NCBI GenBank assembly: GCA_944322715.1
Contig: CALUPT010000003.1
Span: 1-64,000 of the forward strand
Source: an uncultured Bacteroidales bacterium
Lineage (GTDB): Bacteria > Bacteroidota > Bacteroidia > Bacteroidales > UBA932
Direction of reading: 5' to 3'
DNA length: 64,000 nucleotides
The notes beneath the pieces were generated by a model. The model was not told where the DNA came from, searched no databases, and saw only the letters and a program-made list of their open reading frames with translations. A program made the position numbers and the translations under genes. Shown piece by piece: positions 44,431 to 52,982 of the stretch; position 1 is the stretch's first letter; the number at the start of each line of letters is the position of its first letter.

Positions 44431-45975
44431 ATGGAAAATTTGGATTTGAATGAACAGGAGAGGAACAGGCGCGAAGCGGTAGTGAAGCTCAGGGAACTCG
44501 GTATCGAACCGTACCCCGCAGCCCTTTATCCGGTAAACGCCACCGCCCGGAAGATAAAGGATGAATACGACCCGGAGGCGGGCAACCTGACCGACCTTGT
44601 GATAGCCGGAAGGATAATGTCCCGCAGGATAATGGGCGCGGCATCGTTCATCGAACTGCAGGATGAGACAGGACGCATACAGGTGTATATCAAGAGGGAT
44701 GAGATCTGCCCCGGAGAAGACAAGACAATGTACAACACCGTGTTCAAGAAACTGCTCGACATAGGTGACATTATCGGCATCAAGGGATATGCCTTCTATA
44801 CCCAGACAGGCCAGCTCTCGGTGCATGCAAAAGAACTGACGGTCCTGAGCAAGTCACTGCGCGTGCTTCCTATAGTCAAGGAGAAGGACGGGGAGGTGTA
44901 TGATGCGTTCACGGATCCGGAACTCAAATACAGACAGAGATATGTGGACCTTATCGTGAATCCTGCCGTTAGGGATGTGTTCGTGAAAAGGAGCCAGATA
45001 ATATCCACGATGCGTGAGTATTTCAACGCCGCCGGCTGTCTGGAGGTCGAGACCCCGATACTCCAGCCCATCCCGGGAGGAGCCACTGCGAGACCTTTCA
45101 TTACCCACCACAACGCCCTCGACATACCTCTCTATCTGCGTATAGCCAACGAACTGTACCTCAAGAGACTGATTGTAGGGGGATATTCCGGCGTGTATGA
45201 ATTCGCGAAGGACTTCCGCAACGAGGGTATGGACAAGACCCACAATCCGGAGTTCACCTGCATGGAGATCTATGTGGCCTACAAGGACTACAACTGGATG
45301 ATGGACTTCACCGAGAAGATGCTGGAGAAGATAGCTCTCAGGCTGCACGGCACGACGGTGGTCACCATCGGGGACAAGACAGTGGACTTCAAGCCGCCTT
45401 ACCGCAGGCTGCCGATGCTGGAGGCAATCAAGGAATTTGCAGGCGTGGATATCGCGGGCATGGATGAGGCGCAATTGAGAGCCACATGCGAAAAGCTCAA
45501 TGTACCTGTAACCGGGGAAATGGGAGAGGGCAAGCTGATCGATGCAATCTTCGGGGAATACTGCGAAAAGAATCTCGTGCATCCTGTCTTCATCACCGAC
45601 TATCCTGTCGCGATGTCTCCTCTCACCAAAAGGCACCGCAGCAATCCTTCCCTCACCGAAAGGTTCGAGCTTTTCGTATGCGGAAAGGAACTTGCCAATG
45701 CCTACAGCGAACTGAACGATCCTATCGACCAGCTCGAAAGGTTCCAGGACCAGCTGAAACAGCGCGAGCACGGAGACGATGAGGCCATGTATATCGATAT
45801 GGACTTCGTCCGCGCCCTCGAATACGGCATGCCGCCTACATCGGGCATGGGAATGGGTATCGACCGCCTGACCATGTTCATGACCAACTCCCCTACCATC
45901 CAGGATGTCCTCTTCTTCCCTCAGATGAAACCGAAGAAAGCCCAGGGCCAGGACTCCGAAAAGAAGGAAGAATAA
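44431..45975 (+). CDS. lysS: Lysyl-tRNA synthetase, class II
   Basis: A 514-aa protein. The N-terminal OB-fold anticodon-binding domain (VIAGRIMSRRIMGAASFIEL) precedes the class II catalytic core. The core has motif 2 (KDFRNEGMDKTHNPEFT), ITDYPVAMSPLTKRH and motif 3 (GMGMGIDRLTMFM). It charges tRNA-Lys with lysine using ATP. Length is normal for a bacterial LysRS. Own promoter upstream and a strong terminator downstream suggest a single-gene unit. Confidence 0.97.
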   Translation: MENLDLNEQERNRREAVVKLRELGIEPYPAALYPVNATARKIKDEYDPEAGNLTDLVIAGRIMSRRIMGAASFIELQDETGRIQVYIKRDEICPGEDKTMYNTVFKKLLDIGDIIGIKGYAFYTQTGQLSVHAKELTVLSKSLRVLPIVKEKDGEVYDAFTDPELKYRQRYVDLIVNPAVRDVFVKRSQIISTMREYFNAAGCLEVETPILQPIPGGATARPFITHHNALDIPLYLRIANELYLKRLIVGGYSGVYEFAKDFRNEGMDKTHNPEFTCMEIYVAYKDYNWMMDFTEKMLEKIALRLHGTTVVTIGDKTVDFKPPYRRLPMLEAIKEFAGVDIAGMDEAQLRATCEKLNVPVTGEMGEGKLIDAIFGEYCEKNLVHPVFITDYPVAMSPLTKRHRSNPSLTERFELFVCGKELANAYSELNDPIDQLERFQDQLKQREHGDDEAMYIDMDFVRALEYGMPPTSGMGMGIDRLTMFMTNSPTIQDVLFFPQMKPKKAQGQDSEKKEE

Positions 45976-46010
45976 TCATCCGCTTATCACAGGCCGGACA
46001 AGACACATCG

Positions 46011-46053
46011 AATCCGGAAGTTTTAGGATGTAGAATCCTAAAACTTCCGGATT
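46011..46053. terminator. Strong bidirectional terminator hairpin
   Basis: A perfect 19-bp stem: 46011-46029 (AATCCGGAAG...) with 46035-46053, loop GTAGA, ending in TTTCATTACTTTT. Confidence 0.85.
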
Positions 46054-46089
46054 TTCATTACTTTTCGGACGCAATATCTCAAAAAAGAC

Positions 46090-46097
46090 TATATTTG
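46090..46097 (+). promoter_or_regulatory. -7 element of the ATPase gene, which decides its start codon
   Basis: TATATTTG ends 2 bases before the first in-frame ATG (46099). That ATG cannot be in the transcript, so translation must begin at the later ATG at 46120. Confidence 0.6.
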
Positions 46098-46119
46098 CAT
46101 GGAAAAACAGGGAAATGAA

Positions 46120-47316
46120 ATGAAAACGATACAGAGACAGGCATACTTGGACAGACTGATTGCTTTCAAAGACAAAGATCTGATAAAAGTGATAACCGGC
46201 ATACGCAGATGCGGTAAATCCACATTATTGATGATGTACCGTGACTGGCTCATGGCACATGGGATATCGGAAAAGCAATTGATTTGCCTGAATTTCGAAG
46301 ACTTCGAATACTACGACCTGCGCCAGCCCGGAAATCTGTATTCATATATAAAAAGAAATCTGGCAAAAGGCCTTAAGACCTATGTCTTCTTCGATGAAAT
46401 CCAGCACGTTGAAAATTTCCCTGACATCGTCAACAGCCTCAACCTCAACCCGGACATAGATATGTACATTACCGGCTCAAATGCCTACATGCTTTCATCT
46501 GAAATAGCAACGCTCCTGTCCGGGCGATACGTCGAAATCCCGATGCTTCCGCTTTCGTTCAAGGAATTCGCTGAAGCATATAATGCACCGGCAAATCCTG
46601 CAGCCCTGTATTCGGAATACATCACTCGCGGCAGTTTTCCATACGTCATGGAACTCGACGGGAAAAACGAGATATCAGATTATCTTGCAGGAATATACGA
46701 TACGGTCATATTGAAAGACGTTATCGCCAGAAAAAGAATACCGGATATAATGATGCTGGAAAGTGTAGTGAGATTTGCCGCTGACAACATAGGCAACGTC
46801 TTGTCTACAAAAAAGATAGCAGACACGATGACTGCCAACGGGAGGAAAATCGACCAAAAGACCGTCGAGCGGTACATTTCCACTCTTTGCGAAACATTCG
46901 TCCTGTACGAGACCAAAAGATACAATATCAAGGGCAAGCAGTTCCTCAAGACACTGGAAAAGTATTATTTCGTGGATATGGGACTCAGACGGGTCCTGCT
47001 GGGAACACGGGCATTCGATGCGGGACATATCCTTGAGAATGTCATATATTTAGAACTCCTGCGCAGGTACAGAAGGGTCTATATAGGGAAAGTCGACAAT
47101 CTCGAAGTGGATTTCGTGGCAATGGATAACGATGAGATCTCATACTATCAGGTGGCTGCTACCGTCCGTGATGAAAGCACTCTCCGCAGGGAACTCCGTC
47201 CGCTGCAGAAAATCAATGACCACTACCGGAAATACATCCTTACCCTTGATGAAGATCCGGATGCCGACTACAACGGTATCATCCGCACAAACGCCCTCAA
47301 CTGGCTGCTTCGATAA
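46120..47316 (+). CDS. DUF4143-type AAA ATPase
   Basis: About 398 aa from MKTIQRQAYLDRL. The N-terminal AAA domain has Walker A in GIRRCGKSTLL, Walker B in YVFFDEIQHVENF and sensor-like YITGSNAYMLSSE. A winged-helix-like middle follows (VLSTKKIADTMTANG). The C-terminal DUF4143 domain has a PD-(D/E)xK nuclease-like pattern (ENVIYLELLRR, LEVDFVA, YYQVA). Physiological role of these very common Bacteroidales proteins is not established; they occur as variable accessory genes. Flanked by its own promoter and a terminator, it looks like an independent insertion between lysS and the methyltransferase gene. Confidence 0.88.
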   Translation: MKTIQRQAYLDRLIAFKDKDLIKVITGIRRCGKSTLLMMYRDWLMAHGISEKQLICLNFEDFEYYDLRQPGNLYSYIKRNLAKGLKTYVFFDEIQHVENFPDIVNSLNLNPDIDMYITGSNAYMLSSEIATLLSGRYVEIPMLPLSFKEFAEAYNAPANPAALYSEYITRGSFPYVMELDGKNEISDYLAGIYDTVILKDVIARKRIPDIMMLESVVRFAADNIGNVLSTKKIADTMTANGRKIDQKTVERYISTLCETFVLYETKRYNIKGKQFLKTLEKYYFVDMGLRRVLLGTRAFDAGHILENVIYLELLRRYRRVYIGKVDNLEVDFVAMDNDEISYYQVAATVRDESTLRRELRPLQKINDHYRKYILTLDEDPDADYNGIIRTNALNWLLR

Positions 47317-47358
47317 ATTTATTTTCCGGGTTCATGCCGGTAAACAGTTTCTAAAACT

Positions 47359-47366
47359 TATATTTG
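47359..47366 (+). promoter_or_regulatory. -7 element of the methyltransferase gene
   Basis: TATATTTG, 41 bases before the ATG at 47408. The -33 element is weak. Confidence 0.5.
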
Positions 47367-47407
47367 CAGGGAAAATCAAGTACAGGATGCAGGTATCCTG
47401 AAAATTT

Positions 47408-48244
47408 ATGAGGAGAGAAACAGTCACATCGGCTCAGAATCCGAAAATCAAGGAGTTGCGGGCGCTTCAGGAGAAATCCAGACTCAGACGGGAGACAGGT
47501 CTTTTCGTAGTGGAAGGCCGCAGGGAACTGGAACACTGTCTCGATGCGGGCTTTGTCCCGAGGACCGTGTTTGTGTGCAGGGAGATAATCCAGGCAGAAG
47601 ACCTGGCCCGTATCATCGGCAAGGCGGAGCCATATACGGGACCGGGAATACCGGAAGTCCAGGTTATAGAGTTGCCTTCAGCCCTGTATGACAAGGTAGC
47701 TTACCGTGGCAGTACGGAAGGCATCATCGCCGAAATGGAATACAGGGAAAGGAGTCTGGACAATCTGAAACCCGGCGACAATCCGCTGATAGTCGTACTG
47801 GAAAGCGTCGAGAAGCCGGGAAATCTCGGGGCGGTGCTTCGCAGCGCCGATGCGGCGGGGGCGGATGCAGTCATTGTCTGTGATCCGCTTACCGACCTCT
47901 ACAACCCGAATCTCATCCGGGCGAGCATAGGGGCGGTATTCACGACCCAAGTCGTCACCGCCACATCCGAAGAGGCCATCACGTGGCTGAAACGAAAAGG
48001 GATACGCATCCTCACAGCACAGCTGCAGGATTCGCAGTGGTACTACGACACGGACATGACAGGAGGAACGGCGATAATAATGGGAACGGAATCGACCGGC
48101 CTCACTTCAATCTGGAGAGAGGCGGCGGATGCCCATATCAGGATACCCATGCTCGGCCGGCTCGACTCGCTCAACGTCTCCGTCTCCGCCGCCATCCTGC
48201 TCTACGAGGCAGTCCGGCAGAGACATTCAGAGAGCCTCCGCTGA
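47408..48244 (+). CDS. SpoU/TrmH-family RNA 2'-O-methyltransferase
   Basis: A 278-aa protein. The N-terminal substrate-binding domain (NPKIKELRALQEKSRLRR, LFVVEGRRELEHCL) precedes the SPOUT knot domain with VLESVEKPGNLGAVLRSADAAG, IIMGTESTGL and IPMLGRLDSLNVSVSAAILLYE, the three SpoU motifs. It methylates ribose in rRNA or tRNA using S-adenosylmethionine. RlmB/TsnR-like by length; exact target not predictable. It converges with the TM2-domain gene. Confidence 0.93.
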   Translation: MRRETVTSAQNPKIKELRALQEKSRLRRETGLFVVEGRRELEHCLDAGFVPRTVFVCREIIQAEDLARIIGKAEPYTGPGIPEVQVIELPSALYDKVAYRGSTEGIIAEMEYRERSLDNLKPGDNPLIVVLESVEKPGNLGAVLRSADAAGADAVIVCDPLTDLYNPNLIRASIGAVFTTQVVTATSEEAITWLKRKGIRILTAQLQDSQWYYDTDMTGGTAIIMGTESTGLTSIWREAADAHIRIPMLGRLDSLNVSVSAAILLYEAVRQRHSESLR

Positions 48245-48267
48245 ACCGGATCCGGAAAGGTCAGATG

Positions 48268-48483
48268 TCAGGCCTTGCAGCGTTTCGCGAAAGCGGTATC
48301 CGAATCGCAAAGGTAGATGATTCCCTCTATAATGCCTACAATTGCCGGAATTCCTGTCCAGCAGAACACGAGATACAGGATTCCCTGTCCGATTTTACCC
48401 ATATAGAACTTGTGGATACCCAAGTCACCGAGAAAAATTGCGAGGATGGCTGCGGCCACCCTGTTTTTAGATGAATTTGCCAT
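48268..48483 (-). CDS. TM2 domain membrane protein
   Basis: A 71-aa protein with the TM2 domain pattern: a first helix (VAAAILAIFLG), the D-x-G-x-H-K-F-Y-x-G motif (GDLGIHKFYMGKIGQG), and a second helix (WTGIPAIVGIIEGIIYL). Inner-membrane protein of unknown role, frequent as a single gene in Bacteroidales. It has its own promoter at 48524-48531. The longer + strand readings opposite are shadows. Confidence 0.9.
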   Translation of the reverse strand: MANSSKNRVAAAILAIFLGDLGIHKFYMGKIGQGILYLVFCWTGIPAIVGIIEGIIYLCDSDTAFAKRCKA

Positions 48484-48523
48484 AGCGATACAGTTCAGTT
48501 GCCAATGATTGGCTGACGGATTC

Positions 48524-48531
48524 CAAAGATA
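48524..48531 (-). promoter_or_regulatory. -7 element of the TM2 gene
   Basis: The minus strand reads TATCTTTG, about 40 bases before the ATG. The divergent aroE element lies 22 bases away, so the two promoters share a compact region. Confidence 0.55.
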
Positions 48532-48552
48532 GCATAATTTACCGGAAATTGC

Positions 48553-48560
48553 TACTTTTG
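48553..48560 (+). promoter_or_regulatory. -7 element of aroE
   Basis: TACTTTTG matches TAnnTTTG and lies 34 bases before the aroE ATG. Confidence 0.55.
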
Positions 48561-48594
48561 CCGATACGCTTTACGGAATGAAAAATTATATTGA

Positions 48595-49623
48595 ATGAAA
48601 AGATTCGGTCTCATAGGATACCCTATCGTCCATTCGTTGAGCCCCTTGCTGTTCCGTGCAGGATACCATCCGGACTCCCGGGGTACGGATGCATCGGGCA
48701 GTGGATACGGAAAGGATACGGATGCAGGGCTCGACTGGCAATACGACCTCATTGAAGGCGGGGATTTCAGTGAATCGTACGGACGTTTCCTCGAAGAATA
48801 TGACGGGATAAACGTGACCGCCCCGTTCAAGGAGGCGGCATTCCGGCAGGCAGACATCATCGACCCCGTATGCGGGAAAATAGGGGCGACCAACCTTCTC
48901 GTCAAGACAGCGGACGGGATAAAGGCCTACAACACCGATTATTACGGAATCATCCTGAGCATCCTCGAAGCGTTGGACGGAAATGACATGAACATTCCTG
49001 CTTCCGGACCGGAACGGGACGGACATCCATGCACACGTGACCGCATGTCGGCAAGACCATCGGCCGGAGAATGCAGGCAAGCCGTCAAAGGCAGACTGCG
49101 TACCGCACTTGTCGCAGGTTGCGGAGGAGCAGGAAAGGCTGCCGCAGTCGCCGCAGGCAGCATGGGACTCGACACCATTCTGATGAACCGTACGGTCTCA
49201 AAGGCGGATGACATCGCAACAGCCCTGCCCGAATATGGATTCAAGGTCAGACCCATGGAGGAATTCCGGGAATGTTTCGCTGCTGCGGACCTAATCCTCT
49301 ACACGCTTCCCGCCCCGGTCGCAGACATCGCTTCCCTGACCGACAGCGACTTCATGCCGGCAGGAGACCGGCACGGTTCCGGAGAAGGCGCGGCCATGGA
49401 TAAGGCCGTACGGAAAATCCTCGTGGAAGCCAACTACAGGAATCCTTCCTTTCCGCCGGAATCCATCCGCAGGCAGACGGCCCTCCATAAAGGATTCACA
49501 TACATTCCCGGACATCGCTGGCTTCTGTATCAGGCATACGCCGGATATGACCTGTTTACGGGAGAGCAGCCGGACCTCTATGCAATGGGTAGAGCCATAG
49601 GACAATACGATTCCGGGATATGA
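48595..49623 (+). CDS. aroE: Shikimate 5-dehydrogenase, enlarged
   Basis: A 342-aa protein, while the family is usually about 250-290. Substrate motifs are MKRFGLIGYPIVHSLSPLLF, NVTAPFKEAAF (catalytic Lys) and GATNLLVKTADGIKAYNTDYYG (catalytic Asp). The NADP-binding glycine loop reads AGCGGAGKAA, and the C-terminal Gln motif is LLYQAYAGYDLFTG. Extra residues are a Gly/Ser/Asp-rich stretch near 23-40, a charged stretch near 125-160 before the glycine loop, and one near 255-270. It reduces 3-dehydroshikimate in aromatic amino-acid synthesis. Insertions sit in likely surface loops, so activity is probably kept. Confidence 0.93.
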   Translation: MKRFGLIGYPIVHSLSPLLFRAGYHPDSRGTDASGSGYGKDTDAGLDWQYDLIEGGDFSESYGRFLEEYDGINVTAPFKEAAFRQADIIDPVCGKIGATNLLVKTADGIKAYNTDYYGIILSILEALDGNDMNIPASGPERDGHPCTRDRMSARPSAGECRQAVKGRLRTALVAGCGGAGKAAAVAAGSMGLDTILMNRTVSKADDIATALPEYGFKVRPMEEFRECFAAADLILYTLPAPVADIASLTDSDFMPAGDRHGSGEGAAMDKAVRKILVEANYRNPSFPPESIRRQTALHKGFTYIPGHRWLLYQAYAGYDLFTGEQPDLYAMGRAIGQYDSGI

Positions 49624-49735
49624 TATTCCGGCATGAAGATGAGAATATTCCGGGAAAATTGACTAACTTGCGGAGTTTTCGGGCAGGCTTGCGCGAAGCA
49701 CGGCCGCCAGCAGTTGTTTAAAATTCATTAAAGCA

Positions 49736-50251
49736 ATGTCACTCAATAAAGTAATGCTGATCGGCAATACAGGTCAGGATCCGGAGGTCAGATATCTTGA
49801 AGGCAACGCCTCCAATGCCAAAGTCGCCACATTCAGACTTGCCACGACGGAACGCTACCGTGACCGCAACAGCGGCGAGACAAGGGAACAGACGGAATGG
49901 CACAACATCGTGGCATGGCGAAACGCTGCCGACATCGTGGAAAAATATGTAAGGAAAGGCACCCAACTGTATATCGAAGGCCGTCTGAGGACACGCAGCT
50001 GGGATGACCAGAACGGAAACAAGAGATACACTACAGAGGTCATTGCAGACTCGCTCCAGCTTCTCGGCAGAAAGGCGGACAATCCTGCCAGCCAGGACAA
50101 TACATCTGCAGGAGCACAGCAGTACGGACAGCCGTCAGCCCCTGTCAGGACCCAGTCAAGGCCGGTGCAGGTTCCTGACCGTACGGCCTCTGCCGCGCCT
50201 CAGGTACAGGCCGGCCCGGCAGCCGAAGATGACGATGACCTTCCATTCTGA
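49736..50251 (+). CDS. ssb: Single-stranded DNA-binding protein
   Basis: A 171-aa protein. It has an OB-fold (MSLNKVMLIGNTGQDPEVRY, TEWHNIVAWRNAADIVEKYVRKG, YIEGRLRTRSW), a Gln/Pro-rich disordered linker, and the acidic tip DDDDLPF that binds partner proteins. It coats ssDNA in replication and repair. A TAACTTG at 49664 may be its -7 element. About 30 bp precede purA, so the two may be co-transcribed. Confidence 0.97.
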   Translation: MSLNKVMLIGNTGQDPEVRYLEGNASNAKVATFRLATTERYRDRNSGETREQTEWHNIVAWRNAADIVEKYVRKGTQLYIEGRLRTRSWDDQNGNKRYTTEVIADSLQLLGRKADNPASQDNTSAGAQQYGQPSAPVRTQSRPVQVPDRTASAAPQVQAGPAAEDDDDLPF

Positions 50252-50280
50252 TTGAAAAACATTCAAAAACTCGATACGCG

Positions 50281-51540
50281 ATGAAACTAGATGTAGTTCT
50301 GGGTCTCCAGTGGGGAGATGAAGGAAAAGGTAAGATAGTCGATGTCCTCGCAGGCCGGTATCCTGCAGTGGCAAGATTCCAGGGAGGGCCGAACGCCGGA
50401 CATTCTCTTCATTTCGAAGGCAAGAGTTTTGTCCTCAGGTCGATACCTTCCGGCATATTCAGGAAGGATGCCATAAACATTGTCGGGAACGGCGTAGTCC
50501 TCGACCCCATCACTTTCAGGGGAGAATGCGAAAACATAGCGAAAACCGGTGTTCCCGTAAAGGACAGGATAGTGGTGGCGAAGAAAGCGCACCTCATACT
50601 CCCGACACACAGGCTTCTCGATGCCGCCAACGAGGCTGCAATGGGCAAAGGGAAGATCGGTTCCACCCTCAAAGGCATCGGACCGACATACACGGACAAG
50701 ATCAGCCGCAACGGACTCCGCGTAGGAGACATTCTCGCCCCTGATTTCAAAGACAGATTCAACAGACTGAAAGAAAGGCACATCCGCCAGCTTTCACAGC
50801 TCGGATACGAATGCGATCCCGAAGCGGAAGAGGCTGCATTCATGGATGCGGTGGAATTTCTCAGAGGTTTCACGCTCGTGGACTGCGAATATTTCGTGAA
50901 CGAAACGTTAAAGACAAGGCAGGTGCTTGCCGAAGGCGCTCAGGGTTCGATGCTGGATGTGGACTACGGCTCATACCCGTTCGTGACATCATCCTCCACC
51001 ATCTGCGCGGGAGCCTGCACCGGACTTGGAGTGTCTCCATCGCAGATAGGCCATGTCTACGGCATATTCAAGGCATACTGCACCCGGGTAGGAAGCGGGC
51101 CGTTCCCTACGGAGCTCTTCGATGAGACCGGAGAGAAGCTCCGCAGGCTCGGGAATGAATTCGGGGCGGTCACCGGAAGGCCGCGCCGCTGCGGCTGGCT
51201 CGACCTTGTAGCCCTGAAATATACGGTGATGCTCAACGGCGTGACGGACCTCATAATGATGAAATCCGACTGTCTCGATGACTTCGAGACCATCAAGGTA
51301 TGCACATCATACAGGGTGGACGGCAGGGAAACCGACATGGTACCGTTCGACACCTACGCTGAAATAGAACCGGTATATACCGAATTCAAGGGCTGGAACG
51401 CGGACCTGACCCGGTGCAGGAAGGAATCGGAACTGCCTGCGGAATTCATGGACTACATAAGATTCATGGAAGAATATCTCGGCGTGCCTATCAGAATCAT
51501 TTCAATAGGACCTGACCGCGATGCCACGATAATGAGATAG
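50281..51540 (+). CDS. purA: Adenylosuccinate synthetase
   Basis: A 419-aa protein with the GTP-binding start LGLQWGDEGKGKIVD, GPNAGHS, GIGPTYTDK, LAEGAQGSMLDVDYGSYPFVTSS and TGRPRRCGWLD. It joins IMP and aspartate using GTP in the first committed step to AMP. Length and motifs are complete. Followed after 29 bp by an MFS transporter gene. Confidence 0.97.
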   Translation: MKLDVVLGLQWGDEGKGKIVDVLAGRYPAVARFQGGPNAGHSLHFEGKSFVLRSIPSGIFRKDAINIVGNGVVLDPITFRGECENIAKTGVPVKDRIVVAKKAHLILPTHRLLDAANEAAMGKGKIGSTLKGIGPTYTDKISRNGLRVGDILAPDFKDRFNRLKERHIRQLSQLGYECDPEAEEAAFMDAVEFLRGFTLVDCEYFVNETLKTRQVLAEGAQGSMLDVDYGSYPFVTSSSTICAGACTGLGVSPSQIGHVYGIFKAYCTRVGSGPFPTELFDETGEKLRRLGNEFGAVTGRPRRCGWLDLVALKYTVMLNGVTDLIMMKSDCLDDFETIKVCTSYRVDGRETDMVPFDTYAEIEPVYTEFKGWNADLTRCRKESELPAEFMDYIRFMEEYLGVPIRIISIGPDRDATIMR

Positions 51541-51569
51541 CGATACATGCAACAAAACCAAGACACATT

Positions 51570-52943
51570 ATGGCTGAAACTTTGAGAAAATTTCTGAACG
51601 ACAGTCCTTTTGCAAGATGGACGGCGCTGGTACTCATCGCGCTGATGATGTTCTTCGCATATATGTTCGTGGATGTGATGTCCCCGCTCAAATCTCTCAT
51701 AGAAGGAGTGCGGGGCTGGGACAGCGGGGTGTTCGGGACATACGCCGCGGCAGAATACATATTGAATGTGTGCGGATTCCTGATCATTGCCGGAATCATT
51801 CTGGACAAGATGGGAGTGAGATTCACGGGAACCCTGTCCGCATCCCTGATGGTCATAGGCGCCGTCATAAAATATATCGGGATAAGCGACTGGTTCCAGA
51901 CCACCGCATTCTGCGGCTGGCTCGACAGCTGGTGGACCGCAATGCCGGGAAGCGCGAAGATGGCGTCCCTCGGATTCATGATATTCGGCTGCGGATGCGA
52001 AATGGCCGGGACCACGGTATCCAAGGCTATCGCCAAATGGTTCAAGGGCAAGGAAATGGCCCTGGCAATGGGACTTGAAATGGCCATAGCCCGTCTCGGG
52101 GTGTTTGCCGTAATGTGGCTCTCCCCTGCCATATCGGGCATGGCCGACAACTCCGTCGTGGCTCCGGTTGCATTCTGTACATGCCTTCTCCTGGTTGGAC
52201 TGATCAATTTCATCGTCTTCTCCGTAATGGACACAAGACTCGACCGGCAGCTCATTGCAGCCGGTGAAGCCACTGAAGAAAAATCCCCTGAAGATGAATT
52301 CCATATCAGGGATCTCGGCAGGATATTTTCCAGCAAGATGTTCTGGCTGGTCGCACTGCTGTGCGTACTGTACTATTCAGCGATTTTCCCGTTCCAGAGA
52401 TATGCACCGAACTTCCTGGAAGTGACCCTGAATGTGGATTCGGCGACAGCCGCACAGCTGTTCAGCTGTTTCCCCATCCTTGCCATGTGCCTCACCCCTC
52501 TGCTTGGCATATTCCTTGACCACAAGGGCAAAGGGGCATCCATGCTCATGGTCGGGGCAATCATAATGGTCGCCTGCCATCTGAGTTTTGCATTCCTGCT
52601 GCCCGTATTTCCGCACAAATGGTTTGCAGTCCTGCTCATTGTCGTGCTCGGAGTAAGTTTCTCTCTCGTGCCTGCGGCATTATGGCCAAGCGTACCTAAA
52701 ATCATAGACGAAAAGATACTCGGAAGCGCCTACTGCCTGATATTCTGGGTCCAGAACATAGGACTCTGCCTTGTTCCGTTACTGATAGGTGTCGTACTCA
52801 ATGCTACCGGCGGCTATCTCGTCCCAATGCTGATTTTCTCGTCTTTCGGCGTACTGGCATTCATATTCAGCCTCCTTCTGAAGATAGAGGACCGCAGGAA
52901 AGGGTTCGGACTCGAACTTCCGAATATCAGGAAAGGGCAATAA
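51570..52943 (+). CDS. MFS transporter
   Basis: A 457-aa protein with about 12 membrane segments. MFS signatures are ILDKMGVRFTG (motif A-like, loop 2-3) and a similar DHKGKGASML in the second half. A short soluble linker separates the halves near residue 240. Substrate unknown. It is similar in layout and in several motifs (IAKWFKGKEMALAMG, LVPAALWPSVPKII) to the protein encoded next, showing a tandem duplication. Confidence 0.88.
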   Translation: MAETLRKFLNDSPFARWTALVLIALMMFFAYMFVDVMSPLKSLIEGVRGWDSGVFGTYAAAEYILNVCGFLIIAGIILDKMGVRFTGTLSASLMVIGAVIKYIGISDWFQTTAFCGWLDSWWTAMPGSAKMASLGFMIFGCGCEMAGTTVSKAIAKWFKGKEMALAMGLEMAIARLGVFAVMWLSPAISGMADNSVVAPVAFCTCLLLVGLINFIVFSVMDTRLDRQLIAAGEATEEKSPEDEFHIRDLGRIFSSKMFWLVALLCVLYYSAIFPFQRYAPNFLEVTLNVDSATAAQLFSCFPILAMCLTPLLGIFLDHKGKGASMLMVGAIIMVACHLSFAFLLPVFPHKWFAVLLIVVLGVSFSLVPAALWPSVPKIIDEKILGSAYCLIFWVQNIGLCLVPLLIGVVLNATGGYLVPMLIFSSFGVLAFIFSLLLKIEDRRKGFGLELPNIRKGQ

Positions 52944-52982
52944 GGAAAAGAGCAGGCACTCTGACACCCGCAGATCAGGACA

